Positions 50,224-63,312 of a stretch of 64,000 nt of DNA are shown one piece after another. The notes beneath the pieces are model-generated. The model saw only the letters and a list, made by a program, of their open reading frames with translations. It ran no database searches and was not told where the DNA came from. The stretch comes from Wuchereria bancrofti (Eukaryota; Nematoda; Chromadorea; Rhabditida; Onchocercidae), in contig SSBO01000012.1 in NCBI GenBank assembly GCA_005281725.1, positions 965,304 through 1,029,303 of the forward strand, in the 5' to 3' direction. Both the position numbers and the translations under genes were made by a program. How positions within the stretch are numbered: the stretch's first letter is position 1; each line of letters begins with the position of its first letter.

Positions 50224-51157
50224 ATGGTACCGGCTGATCCGTCACAATGTGGTGCAACACGGAAACGTGTCGTTGCATGTGATAGTGATAAATTGAGTGA
50301 TGAAGAATATATTTTGAAAAGAAAGCGAAATAATGATGCTGTAAACAGGTTTTTCTTTCTTTTTTTTATCCTTATTCAAATAGATTTTAAAATTCTTTTT
50401 TCATCTTTTTTTTTTCTTACAAAAGCTTAGTTTAATTAATAGAGCCAAGAAATTTAGTTTTCATTTCAGTATGATTAATTTAGAAATCTGAAATGTTCTC
50501 TCTATTTCTCTATTTACTTCCTTTTTTCTTTCATTATAAATTTATTTCCTAAAATTACTCGATAAATTATTTCCGGACAATAAATTGTATTATTTTTTTG
50601 TTTGCTTCAAAAGAAAAAATCAATCTTATTTTTGTAGAACACGCCAAAAGAAACGGCGAGAAGAAACGGATACAATGCTGCGTGTGGAACATTTAAGGAA
50701 GGAAAATGTTGAACTGGAAAAAAAGGTTGTTTTCTCTGCAACTGTAAGATATATCCATCTAACTATTAAAATATCTTAAAAGATAGAATTATTAGATAAT
50801 AAATTAAGTGACATTTTGAAATTATATTAAACGTTCTTAAATAATTTTATAACTCTTATTTTTTACATGACTTTTTTTCCCAGAATCTACGTGATTTTTT
50901 CAAAAATTTACATGAATTTATTAAACATTTTGATTTCTTTCTTCTTCTTTGCTAGCCATTTTCGTTGCTAATTTCTTTGCTAGCTTTACAATATTACTAT
51001 CTTACTATTATAGGTTGAAGGGCTTCAAAAAGAATTGTCATTTTTAAAGGAAATGTTTGTTGCTTATGCAACCGGTAGCTGGACAAAATCAAATGCGAAT
51101 GAGGGAAAAAATGATGAAAGCGAGGAACCAGGTTGTAGCCACAGTGAAAATATCTGA
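50224..51157 (+). CDS. C/EBP-gamma-like bZIP transcription factor
   Basis: Three exons (50224-50348, 50639-50725, 51014-51157) encode about 118 residues. The basic region KRKRNNDAVNRTRQKKR carries the Asn-x-x-Ala-Val core of C/EBP proteins and is split by the first intron inside the R codon. A leucine zipper follows with hydrophobic heptads through LRVEHLRKENVELEKKVEGL and on to LSFLKEMF. The protein is short and consists of little more than the bZIP, as in vertebrate C/EBP-gamma, which lacks a strong activation domain and works as a heterodimer partner. The C-terminal tail is acidic. The nearest C. elegans counterpart would be a cebp gene, but I cannot decide which one without alignment. Upstream bZIP-type sites suggest possible self- or cross-regulation. 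Confidence 0.85.
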
Positions 51158-52296
51158 TTGCTTTGGTTGTATTTACTAATCATTGGTTTTGATATTAGAA
51201 TATCTAAATATTTCACTGTAATGCTTCCTCGGTGGGCTGTCTGTCAATGTTGTGATAATGAGATATGGCGCTAGCTGAAGCATAATCTGGAAATTTTAAT
51301 TTCTAAGGAATGGAAATTTGCAAAATTTGTTGATATCAATCTATTTTTTCTTTCTTTTTTTATTCTCGGACATGTCATTCATAAATTGATAGGTACTCTT
51401 GAGACGAGAAAAAAAGAAAATGTTGGAAGCTTACAATTGCGCAATACTTCAAAAGGAGTTGATCAAACTTGATTTCGGTTTATTTTCCGGTTTTTTAGTT
51501 GATTTCGGTTTATTTTCCGGTGTTTTTTAATTTTTGTTGATCGGAGAAAAAAGTGATAGTGATAGTAATTTATTGCCTTTGTTTTACTAATGATATCTTA
51601 ATTTTGAACTACTGTGATTTACTACAAGTGCTATTCATTAATATGTGTCTTTAAATTAGGAGGTACATAGAGTTTTTTTTTCTGGCAATAATTATTTTTC
51701 TTACTCAAATTATTTTTCTGGCAATAACTGTATTTGTACTCAGTGCCGTTTCATTCATTCCACTTTAGGCAAAACATGAATCGAATCTTCAAAGATTGAT
51801 TTTATTTGCTTATTTGAAAAATGTTTATGAAACTTTTTTTTTATGCAAACATTTGCAAAGCTCGTTAATTTGTTCATAGCGTCGACATTTTGCTGTTCAT
51901 TAGCATACAAACTGTGATTTAATGAAGTATGTGATGTGATTTTTGGCCATTTAGATTCTTCAATTTTTAAACTTGATGTCAAAACGATTCTTTTGAATTC
52001 CTATCTTTGTTTTCGTTTTTTTTTTTCCTGGTTATTACTTTAAACAAATTGAAAGTAACAAATTAAATGGAAACACATTGAATGAAAGTTATTATTAGTA
52101 CAACAATTATACAAAACAATGTTAACGCATACAATGTAACTTACGATTTTAATCAGAGCTATATTGTTGATATCTCTTTTTTTTCATCCAAATGACCCGA
52201 AATGGTTTATTTTTCGAAAAATAACGAAATCGATTGATTAGTCAAATATTCGTTTTTTGCGGCTGCATTAAATAATGAAAGAAGTATTAATGCATT
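51158..52296. other. Intergenic region between the bZIP gene and the neuroguidin-like gene
   Basis: No gene supported. A local 24-base direct repeat containing GATTTCGGTTTATTTTCCGG occurs at about 51471 and 51501. The reverse-strand frame at 51755-51982 has no domain and no splice partners. Confidence 0.6.
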
Positions 52297-54831
52297 ATGT
52301 CAACCATTTCTTCAGTTAAATTTTTGGAAATGTCGGTCGATGAACAGAAACGTTATGCGAGTATTGTTGCGGATTGCGTGAAAACATCAACTGAATTGCT
52401 AAATGTGGCCAAAGAATTCTATATTCAACTTCAAAAAGAAAAAGAACGAGATGTAGGCATTATTTTAAAATCATTTATCCATTATAATTGTTCAATTTCA
52501 TCATTTTTGTGGTTGAATTTCCCTTCTTATCATTAGCACCTTGATTGATTATCCGTTTTCCATTCATAGCGAAACTCATTTAATTATATAAGCCGAAATT
52601 TTTCAAAGCAAAGATTTGTTTCATATTTAAAACTACTTGAAATTAGCTAACTTTTTTCTTTCTTTTTTTTTTTGTTTTTTATTATATTTCTAATGATTTC
52701 ATTAGCATAATGTTTTAGTTTATTTATTACATTAATTGAACTTTTTATGCAGGGAATATCATTTTATGAAGTGAAAAATCGTGATTTGCTTGCATATACA
52801 CGTGATTTGATATATTTAATGTATCAGATGAGTATTGGAAACAGTATACAAGGTGATCCAGCCATTGAACGTTTGGTTTATTTGAGAACGGTAAATTTTT
52901 GGTTTTTTTTCCTATTTTATATTTTTATTTTTTACAACTTTAAATTGGAAATTGTTGTAAAATTGTTGAAAATTTTGAAAATATTATTGCAGGTTTTGGA
53001 ACGGATGCGTCCCATTGAACATAGAATGAAAAGTCATGTTGAGAAATTAATTTTACTTGCATCTAATGTGATAAGCAGCGATGTAAAAGTATATCTATTT
53101 CTTTTTTCTCTTTCTCTCTCTCACTCTGTTTTCAAAATTTTAATGTATCTTGGAGTATGCTCTATTTTTTTTTTCCAAGTATCAGATATCAGCACGATCT
53201 ACCATTTTTTTTTTTTACACTACCGGAGAAGTTGAGTAATTTAATAGGAATTTGAAATATTTTCTATAGCATAGCATAGCTGTTTGTTTTCCTGCAGACA
53301 TTACGACCACATCCAGAACGACTGGAAGTGGACGATGAAAGTGACGAATTAGGATCAGAAAATGATAACAATGAAGATGCTGTACAGGAAACGAAATCTA
53401 AGAAATATGTTCCACCGAAACTTATGGCAGTACATTATAATGGTAACAATGTTTGTCATTTTTTTCTTCAAAAAACAAAATCATTTGTTCAATTTTATTT
53501 ATTATAATTCTTCGTAAATTGAAAAGTTAAAAAAAATGCAGTTTTAGTTATTACTTCGGTCTACTGGTACTGCAGAAATGTTTTCATCCCATATTAATAA
53601 TTAAATTTGAAAAAAAAAGTCAATTTATAGAAGATGAAGAAGAAGTGGAAGAGCGAAAAATAAAACGAGCAAGGCGACGAGCATTGCAGAGTAGTTTGAT
53701 ACAGGATTTGCGAGCGCAGTATAGTGAAGCACCAGAAGAATTCCAGGTAATAACATCTCGTAACTTATATCTAAAATTTCCAATTCAACTTGAATATAAA
53801 TTCAAGCTAAATTGAACGATTTAAATTTAACCTAATGTATCTTTTCGTCAGCTCTTTTCTAATATTAAAAAGGCATCGTTTAATGAAGAATGAGGTAGTT
53901 TGAAATAATGATTATCTCTTAATATTTCAGTATTTTATGATGCACGTCCGAAAGTAATGACACTTTTCTTTTTTTACTTTCCATTACTCAGAACATTAGA
54001 AAGGTACGAAGGAGATCAAAGAGGATGTTATTGAGAAATAAAATGAGTACATATTAAGTTAAAATCGTTTGAAGAACTTGTAAATCTCTAAATGTTTTCA
54101 GGATGATAGTATAGTAAAGAGGAAAAAACAGGAAGATATTGAGAAACAAAAGTATGTATATTTTCTTAATATTTGCTTCATTTACATTTATTTGTGAATT
54201 ATGAAACTTCGATTTTTTTTCTATCTTCAAAAATTTAATCAAATTTGAAAAGTGCTGAAAATGAATTTATTGATTTCAGGTATGAAGAGGATTATCTTAT
54301 TCGTTTGCAAATGACAAAGAAGGAGAAGCATAATAAAAAGATAGAGGATCGACAGAATATTCTGGATGAGTTACTCCATTTTGGTAGTTATATGGCAATG
54401 AAAAATGTCGAAAAAAATGGTAACAATATGGCAGGTAGTAGTACTGGTGGAAAACGCAGGAAGATAGGAAAGAATAAGAAATTTAGCAAAAAATTACATC
54501 ATTCTGGTACAAAAGGGAAAAAGGTATGATATGACTAATTGCTTAAAGTTTTGTATGTCTTTTGAGAAAGAGGCAAAAGCATTTTACTTCTCTTTTTTTC
54601 ACAATAAACATTTCAAATCCATTTAGAATTGAAATTAGAACGAAATTTTTGAGCTTTAATGGATAAAAGTATGCAAAGTTACTTCCAAATTACAACTGTC
54701 ACTAATTTATTGCTAATTTTACTATATTTCTGTGCATATTTCACCTTATGAGCTTACTTTAAGCTACTTTCTTTTTAGTGTTTTCACATTTTTTTTTTCA
54801 GGGAAAAAGCAAATCCGGAAAGAAACAATGA
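52297..54831 (+). CDS. Neuroguidin/Lcp5-like Sas10-C1D family protein
   Basis: Nucleolar small-subunit processome factor of the Sas10/Utp3/C1D family (yeast Lcp5, human NGDN); the vertebrate protein is also reported to bind eIF4E. Nine exons: 52297-52452, 52753-52890, 52993-53082, 53298-53442, 53631-53746, 53992-54003, 54102-54151, 54280-54523, 54802-54831. They give about 326 residues against about 315 in human. An N-terminal helical Sas10/C1D domain (about 1-125, with GISFYEVKNRDLLAYTRDLI) is followed by the family block LRPHPERLEVDDESDELG, an acidic stretch, KKYVPPKLMAVHYN, RARRRALQSSLIQDLRAQYS with EAPEEFQ, and a Lys-rich C terminus. The sixth exon is a 12-base microexon (NIRK) with good splice sites on both sides. 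Confidence 0.88.
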
Positions 54832-55044
54832 AAATATGTATTTTGATTGATTTTTATAATTCATGTCAAGATAGTAGTTATTTTAATTTCGTTTTGTTTG
54901 CTATTAAATGAACTCTTTGTTGGGATATATAAAATAATTTTCAGTTATTTTTGTTCCACAAAAAACTGACGACTAAACTGTTTGAGACTTGACAACACAT
55001 TTAATTTTTGCATTTTTTTTTTTTTTTTGCATAAAAATCAGTGC

Positions 55045-55050
55045 AATAAA
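55045..55050 (+). terminator. Possible poly(A) signal of the neuroguidin-like gene
   Basis: AATAAA lies about 215 bases after the stop codon and just after a long poly(T) run. Alternative signals cannot be excluded. Confidence 0.35.
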
Positions 55051-57099
55051 TATCCGGTTTTCGTTGTTCACTTATCCCCAAATTAAACACTATAGAAAGA
55101 CTTCATGTTTATATGATTTAAAAAAAGAAAACTAAGTTCAACTAACTGACAAATTTCATTGATAGATGCATAATTAATCAAGAAAATTAATTAAATGAGA
55201 AGATTTGAAGGGATTGATAATATTATTTGTTGGTGAATAAACACTGTGAAAGGATTTGTTATAAATGCAGGTGGAAATACTATTATATATGAGTAAAATT
55301 ATTGCGAAATATCAACGATATCAACTTCATTTATATTATATATGATTAATAGATAAACTTTAAATTTTATAAAAAAAATCTTCACATGAATTATTATATT
55401 TACACTTTGAATTAGTAAGAGAAGATTCTTAATTGCAATTTAATAAGTTTTTTTTTCCTTCAGAGAATACAATTAAAAAGAGAAAATCACTGGGATATAT
55501 TTTGTTATAGATCATGAATTAATGTGTAAAAGTTTTTTTTAATTAAAAAAATCTCTTAATTATATAAATTATGTAACATTCATTTAATTTATATAAATCA
55601 AATGCTAAATTATTTGAGAGCTGATGGATGAATTTTTCAAACTAACTTCTAAAAAGTAACTTTAAAATTCATTGATTTTCCTGGAAAAACAGCTTTTTCT
55701 GTTCTTTTTTTTTTGGAGATAATTTCACAAATTTGAAACATATTTGATGATATGAAAACAATATATATATAGGTTGGAAATATGAAAACAAATTGGCAGT
55801 ACATATGAATATCAATTTCAGAATTCCATTTTAATTCCATTTTAATCAAAGAAATTTAATTTCCAATTGTAATTCGTTGCTAAAGTTAAATTTATTATGT
55901 AATCTAAATTTAATACATAAAAGTCAATTTCAAAGTTTTGTCTCAATTCAAAATTATGCACATATGAGTTTAAAAAAAGAAAACGAATAAAAAAAAATAT
56001 TGTTGCTAAGTTGTCAAAAGTATGCCAAAGATAAACAAAATTAAATTATAATATTCAATGCTCAAACTTTAGTTTTATTAAATTTCAGAATTGAAAATGA
56101 ATAAAGTAATAAATAATTGTATTCTTTCTTCATTTATTTTATTTTTTATTTCAAAAGCAAAAAAATAAATAAATAAATAAAGCGAACGAAAAAAATAAAT
56201 AAATGAAAAAAAGGTCAATGAAAAAAAAAAATCTTCGAAATTCATAGGAAAAAGCAATAACTATTAAATTCCATCAATTATAAATCTATCATTTATTACT
56301 TTTATTTTTGCGATAATTTCACTTTTTTTTTCAATGTTAAAACAATAATATCTGACGATAATATATCATTAAGATTGTATTCAAATTTTTCATATGAATG
56401 ATTTTATGAGAATTAAATTAGCGATTAATGAAGCGTAAAAATGATAATTAAAGAAATGAAATTCGATAATTGATAATTGAATTTATCTTGTGCAAAATTT
56501 TTCCTTGAATACTATTGATATTTCCCATGATTATTAAGATGCAATTATATTAAAACGTGGTATTTTACAAAGATGTAATCAATAATTTCAGAATTAATTT
56601 TATTCTTTCGTGAAATTATTTCAGATATTTTAAGAAAACGACGAATTAAAATTTTCAAATAATTTAGCAACAAGCTTTTGTTATGTTTGCTACATTCATT
56701 TTACAGTAGTAAATTAAAATTTTTATTCACTTTTTTTAATATTTAATTTAAAATTCTTGTATTATCACAGTAGGATTATTATCATTGGAATTAGCTCATT
56801 AATTTTACATCAAAAAAGGCCAGCTAATCGCTTGTAAATCTTTCCATTAAAATAATAAATTAAATCGAGGAATGTTTAAATCGAATGATAAAGAAAATTT
56901 TTCATTTGGTTTAACTTTATCATTCATATATTCCATTTGAATCAATTTTATTTGATTTGATTCAATTTTATTTGATTTAAAACACTGTCATATCTTTTTT
57001 CTTTATTTTCCAATTGAAAATTTCAAGAATAATAGTATTGAAACAAAACGAAGATATAATTATTTTTTTAATTATAATTATATTTTCATCATAATTACA

Positions 57100-57200
57100 C
57101 AGTTATTTTTATTATTACTAATTATTATTATTGTTATTATTATTATTGTTGTTATTATTATTATTATTGTTATTATTATTATTATTTTATTATTATTATG
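57100..57200. repeat. (ATT)n trinucleotide tract
   Basis: About 100 bases of ATT/GTT trinucleotides in non-coding DNA. Confidence 0.9.
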
Positions 57201-57881
57201 ATAATAATTGCACGAATAAATAAATAATGAAAAGGAAAATGCAAAATAGTAATGGTAAAATTTTGCTAAATACAATTAAAAATTTTGATTGTAAAAAATC
57301 ATGTCTCATTTTTCAAAAAAAAAAAAAAAAGAAAGACAAGGAAATACTGTTCGTTTTACATTCATACCGGTTTTTTGTCTGTTTTTTTTACCGGTTTTTT
57401 TTTTTTTTAATGGAACCGAATGATAAATCCTGCGCATTGCTTTTTTCTTCTTTCGTCTTTTTTCCCATGTGTGATATAAATGGATTGAAATGAGATGGAA
57501 AGAAAATTTAATTTTATTTTGAAGAATAAAAAAGATAAGGAAAAACCGGAAAACAAATTCAAATTACAAAATGATGATAATAAAATTCAATTTTTTTGAC
57601 CTAAATTATACACACTTCATTAACTTAAAAAAAAAATTGTAAATTATGCCAATTATTAATGAATTAAGAAATGAAGAGAAATGAGGGAAAAGCGGAAGAA
57701 AAAAAATTTTTTCTGTTTTTCCAAAAAAAAAAAATTTTTCTAGTAGTGATTGTACAATTGTCAATTTTCATTTGCTCTCTTGTCATATTTTCATTTTTAA
57801 ATTTTTTAAAAATAATATTATATATAATTTTTTGTATGTATTTTGTTAAATTTATTACCTCTCATTTTAACATTTTTTTTT

Positions 57882-57882
57882 N
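57882..57882. other. Ambiguous base (N) in a poly(T) run
   Basis: A single N interrupts a T homopolymer. It probably marks a base-calling or homopolymer-length problem and not a scaffold gap, since the flanks are not duplicated. Confidence 0.7.
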
Positions 57883-58092
57883 TTTTTTTTTCATATTTAT
57901 ATTACTTGACCTATATAATTTATTAGCTAATTTTGTTTTTGTTTTTCCTCTTTATAACTTCTATTAAAATTACATCATAAAAAATTAATTGTGTCTTATT
58001 TTTTCTTTTTTAAAATTCTAAATTTATAATTTGTTTTAATTTATGATATTTAAAATTTTTTTGCATATTACTATAATACAATGATTATATGT

Positions 58093-58215
58093 TATATCAC
58101 ACTTAACTATGCTAATCTAAGGATAAATATAGATTATATCATGATAGACTATGTTAATCTAAAGATATAGATTATATCATGATAGACTATGCAAACGTAA
58201 AATGAGAGTAGAATA
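58093..58215. repeat. Short tandem repeat, three units of about 40 bp
   Basis: Units starting near 58093, 58135 and 58173 share TATATCATGATAGACTATG followed by TTAATCTAAAGATATAGAT or variants. The last unit is degraded. Confidence 0.75.
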
Positions 58216-59829
58216 CGTCGTATCAAATTGGATAAGTCTAAAGATAGATCTAGACTAAATCATGTTTAGCTGTACAAGCTTAAAAATAAATGTATGTATG
58301 CATCTATGAGCTCTGTATCATGATTACAATCATGATTATCTATTAAAATTAAAATTATTTCGAATTTTAAAAGCATAATGATAAGTTCCATTTAGTGAAA
58401 GTTTGATTGAAACAAATAAATTGATAAAATTCCTGTTTTTAAAAATTTGCCGAAAATTTTAAATGCTACTTTTGATGTGCCGTAATGCAGTTAGTACTTT
58501 CCATCTGTTGTCCATTTTATCATTAAATGCATCAAATTATTGCAGATGGAAGATGAGTGGAAAGGGATACTAAATTCTATTTATTCAATGAAGTCGAACA
58601 ATCATATTACTTCATAATTGATTGCTTCAATTTTTTAGTTATGTTATCAATATTTATACAAAACAAAACTTCTTTTTTTTCAAATATTAACTAATTATTT
58701 TGTGTGATATATAAATTTCTTCCTTGTCTTTTTTAAAAAAAAAAGTCTTTAATTCTTAATTTTTTGGGAAAAAAACTATCTCATATATGAAACAAATGGA
58801 TTAATTTAAGTAAAGCTTGATAAAAAAATTAAAACAATTTTTTTTTGTTTTGATTTTTTTGAGGTTTAAAAAATAAAAAATTGATTTGGGCAAAATATAA
58901 AAACTGTGTAATGATTAAATTGATTTATGCATGCGTTATTCTTCATATTTTTTTTATCTCTATCATGTTTCTTAATTTAAATTAATCTGTACAGGCCGAC
59001 GACATTTTTTTAAAAAGTCTTCCAAAAAAAAGAAAAAGATTGAATTGACTGAAGAATGAAAAAAACATGGTGGTTGAACTGTGATTAAACTGAATTATGC
59101 TTGAAATTGTATTATTCTTCATAATTTCAAGCTTCTGTCATATTAATAGCTCTATTATTTGTTGATTAAGTAATTATTAGAATTAAATAGTTATCATTTT
59201 CGATCATCGCATTATTATTTCCCATATACTACAAGTATTCATTTCAGATAATCCGATTATGCTGTATGAAATTTCTAATTCTTCATTTCTTTAGTCGTCT
59301 AGTAGTTTTGTTAAAATTAAATAGCATTTCAGGTTTCTACAGTGTCTGAAGAAACATTCATCGTATAAAATTTGACTTACTTCATAACGGAAATAATATA
59401 TTTCGTTTGATAGAATGACTTGTCGTTTGTTAATGAATTTAAAACCAGATGAACTAACATCATCAACTGTCATTCATATACGATCTTTCTTGTCACCATA
59501 ACAATTCAGCATTTTAAATTACGTCTATATTTCTCTTTTTCACCATTTTTTATGTTTGTAATAAAAGATACCGCACTATTATTTTAATCTTTTGACACTT
59601 TCAAAATTTAATTATTTTGTATTTGTTTTTTTTTCCTCCTTTTTTTGTTTTTTTTTTGATTTTGTTTACATTTTGTGTGGAAAAATTTTGTAATACTTTT
59701 TTTTGATGAGACAATTTTGGATTAATGGAGGAAAATGAAATAGATATGCAATATTTTATGACATTGGCATAAAACAGTACAAAAAAAAAAGCGACGTGGT
59801 ACTGTCTTGCACAGTCGATGGTATAGCAG

Positions 59830-59871
59830 ATCGTTGTAGCATACTGTATTGCCACAGTATGCCATCACGAT
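59830..59871. other. Hairpin-forming inverted repeat
   Basis: GCATACTGT (59839-59847) and ACAGTATGC (59854-59862) form a perfect 9-bp stem with a 6-base loop ATTGCC. Outside a 4x4 internal loop, ATCGT (59830-59834) pairs with ACGAT (59867-59871). A second small inverted repeat, ACTGT-CTTGC-ACAGT, sits at 59801-59815. The island is less A+T-rich than its surroundings. It could be a non-coding RNA or the remnant of a mobile-element end. Confidence 0.5.
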
Positions 59872-60554
59872 TAATACAGTATAAAAGAATGTGCATAATA
59901 TTGCATAAAATTATTGAAAGTATTTATCATCAAATTTTTACGGATTTCATCCCTTTAAGCTAAGCTATTTTATATAATTGTTATTTATCTGATTACTTTT
60001 TTTTTCATTACCATCCATCTCAAGAATTCTGACTCTAAAAATTTTAAATCCACTGATAGAAATATTATAATAATAGCAGCAATGATAGAAACATATCTTT
60101 TATTATGTTTTGCTTTTTAAATAAAAAATTTTACTAATTATTATTTTTTTTTCTGTTTTTTCTGCAAATATAATTGTAGAATATTCAAAGTGATACTATT
60201 TTTTATACAATGCAATGCAGCAAGCAATTTGTTAAACTTGGAAAATTTTAACAAAACAATGAGTTGAAAATTGAGACCATTCTCTTGCTCGGACAAGACT
60301 TCATATATGCCTAAAGCAAACGAGTTGAATTGTTTCAAGTTTTTAAGCGAATCATTATTTCTCCTTCTTTAATTTTCGATTGTATATGTTTGTAGGTGAT
60401 AAGTGTTGTCCCGTCTGATTAATTAGCAAAGTCCGAATATTGTCAAAATCTGAACCGAATTATTTACTTTACATTCATCCACACACATACGCACACACAC
60501 ATACAGACACATGTACTAGTATCATTTATTTTGACGTGTAATGTACTTTGTATA

Positions 60555-60600
60555 ATCATTATCATCATCATCATTATCATCACTATCATCATCATCACTA
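60555..60600. repeat. (ATC)n trinucleotide tract
   Basis: About 46 bases of ATC/ATT repeats in non-coding DNA. Confidence 0.85.
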
Positions 60601-60994
60601 AAAATGCTATGAAAACTGGTAAGAAAGCGTTACATTTTGTAAAGATGAAACATACTGATAATGTAAGGATTTAAAAAGAATGTTAAAGTGATTTTATCAC
60701 TATTATAGCTGATTAGAATTATCTTTGGACATGGCAAAGAATCAATGCTCCGTTCTTTTTGGAATTTTTTTTTTTTTTTTTAAATTTTTGAACCAGCGTC
60801 TCATTATTCTTCTTAATAATAGTTGCATAACTTGATAGTAATTCATACGCTAACAAATACTTTTAATAAAACTTTTATCCATTGGTAGATTACAGTTTTA
60901 ACAAAATGTTCAATAAAATAATTACTACCGTATTCTCCTCTTCACTTATTATTTCTGTACGATATTAATTATAACTGATTATCATTTATTACTA

Positions 60995-61245
60995 TTACCA
61001 CTATTATTATTATTATTATTATTATCACTATTATTGCTATTATTATTATTATTATTGTTATTATTATTATTATTGTTAGCTTATTGTTGTACCTGCTATT
61101 ATTATTACTGCCATTATTGGCATTGTTACCATCATTTATTAATATTATTATTACTATTATTATTATTGTTATGGTTATTATTACACTATTATTTTTGTTA
61201 TTATTATTGTTATTATCATGGTTATTATTATTATTGACATAATTA
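60995..61245. repeat. Long degenerate (ATT)n tract
   Basis: About 250 bases of interrupted ATT/GTT/ACT repeats, the longest in the window. It yields a Leu/Tyr-rich artefact frame. Confidence 0.9.
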
Positions 61246-62684
61246 TCAGGATAAATTTTTTAATCTTAATTATTTCTATTATTATCTCGCTTTCTATCCC
61301 TCTCTCTCTCTTCATTTATTATCTTTAGATGGAATGATAAACATTTTTGATATCAAGATGATAAAAGATTGTGCAAATATTCTAGATTTATAACGCAAAC
61401 AATCACTGAATGATTATTACATTTTTAATATTCAACATTTTTTATTTACTTTTTCATTAAATTTGTCTCTTCTTTCTCCCACTTCTCCACTTTTCCAACT
61501 TTCTTCCCTCTCTTCATCCTCTTCCTCTTTCTTTCGTCCCTTCTCCCTCCCTCTCTCTCTCCTGTTTTTGTTTTTTGTTTTCCTTCTTATTGTTGTTTAC
61601 AATCATAAATGATTTCAACAAGCAATCATTCATCAATTGTTGATTAAACAAAAATCGACCATCAGAATTTCAATTTATCGAAAAAAAAAACATTTTGGCA
61701 AGGAAAAAAACAGAAAAAAAAAGAGAACATTTAAAAAAGGATAAAAAATTTTTAAATTGCAAATATCTTACTATGACAATAATTGCCATCCAAATGTCGC
61801 AACGATTATCGTTTACATGTTTCCATCTTTTTTCACTTTTTTTTTTTTTTATTATTTATATGTTTTCTTAATTCTTATTTAAAAAATTATTTTGCTTATT
61901 TGTTTCATAAAATATTAGAAATTAAAGTTTATCGATCGATGAATATTTTTATTGGTATCATTTTCATCTTTCAATTAATTAATTAATTTTTAATTAGTTA
62001 GTAAAAATGATTTATCATTTAGTAAAAATATAGATGAAGAAATGAAGAAAAAAAAAAACAAAAAAAAGACGCAAAAAAAAATAAATGTAGGCATTTTAGA
62101 AGATTAAATAGATTAGTTACGCATGAATAATTTCTAGTTTAATTAGATATGTGCATATTTTAAATAATTATTAAATTTTTATCAATTCAAATTAATTTTA
62201 AAAAATTTACAAAATGAAAAATTTTCGGAACATCAAACAATTGGAAATGTCATATAGATATTTTCAAACCATTCTTCTCATTCAGTGCATAATCAATGAT
62301 TTATAATATATTCTAAAAATCACTCTTCTCTTTTTTTTTTAAACTTTTATGTTCTTTTTTATTTCTTTTATCTTTCTTTTCTTTTTTTTATTATTAATTT
62401 TGCACTATTTAAGCATTCAACTACGAAATTTAATCATTTAAACTCACAAATTTTTTTTTAAAAAAAGCAAATTTGAATAATTTCATGTTTTTTTTTTTTG
62501 CCAATGTGAAAAAATAATTTAAAGGAGACACTTGAAATTTCATAATTTTAATGAAAAAAATTTTTAACTTGTAATTTAAAGTTTTGTCTTCTTTTTCTTC
62601 ATCAGCACTGGTTATTTTTTTTGCTAATTTATGAAAGTTTAAGATAAATTTTGAGAGTTTATGAATGCTAATGTTCAATTATGT

Positions 62685-63150
62685 ATTAAGCGCAAATGTA
62701 CTGTGAATTTTTCTTCATCATATTTAAATAATTTATTATATTCAACTATTGGACATTCTGGCACATTGGACATGTTAAATGTAAATCGATTTTTCCTAAA
62801 TAATATAAAACATTTAATATGAATGTATGCGAATAACTATTGTAATAACCTAAACATTCAATGCTATAGTATAAGATCAATTGCGCATTAAGCGCAAATG
62901 TACCATAAATTCTTTTTCATATTTATAGCATTTATTATACCAAGCAACTGGATATTTTGACACAAAGCATAAATTGATTTTCCTAGGACTGATTCTTATA
63001 ATAATTCAAACTAGATCATATAATATGCTACAATCATGAAGCCAATTGTAGCATTGAGCGCAAATGTATCACGATTTTAATTTTTTTATTTTTATTATTT
63101 TCTAATATTTAACAATCGAATATTTTAGGCATATTTTTATTTTTATTATT
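62685..63150. repeat. Three-unit tandem repeat with GCGCAAATGTA core
   Basis: GCGCAAATG occurs at 62690-62698, 62892-62900 and 63058-63066. Each is followed by T and a similar stretch with CAACTRTTGGACATTY or CAATCGAATATTTT about 50 bases on. Units are about 165-200 bp and diverged. The array lies directly upstream of the last gene. Confidence 0.7.
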
Positions 63151-63312
63151 GAGTACTAGAAATATATTTGAAATTGTCTGATAATAAAAATATGATTGAA
63201 TAATGGATTTCTAATTTATTGATTCATTATTAATTTGTTATCTTTTTTCTTTTTTAAAAATTACTTTTGTACAATACAAATCATTTATTTATTTGTTTTT
63301 TAAAGATTGAAA

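Larger units (their letters stand above)
54832..63312. other. Gene-poor region with repeats
   Basis: No gene supported over 8.5 kb. AATAAA at 55045-55050 may end the neuroguidin-like mRNA. The rest is A+T-rich DNA with trinucleotide tracts, two tandem-repeat arrays, a hairpin-forming island near 59830 and an ambiguous base at 57882 inside a poly(T) run. Reverse-strand frames near 59291-59473 and 60141-60338 have more varied composition than most, but no recognisable domain or neighbouring exons. Confidence 0.6.

Noticed and set aside
57078..57275. Reverse-strand frame rich in Ile and Thr
   Set aside because: Translation of the ATT tract at 57100-57200.
59291..59473. 60-codon reverse-strand frame with varied composition
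   Set aside because: No recognisable domain, no neighbouring exons in phase, and of a length expected by chance; I keep it only as a remark in the desert entry.
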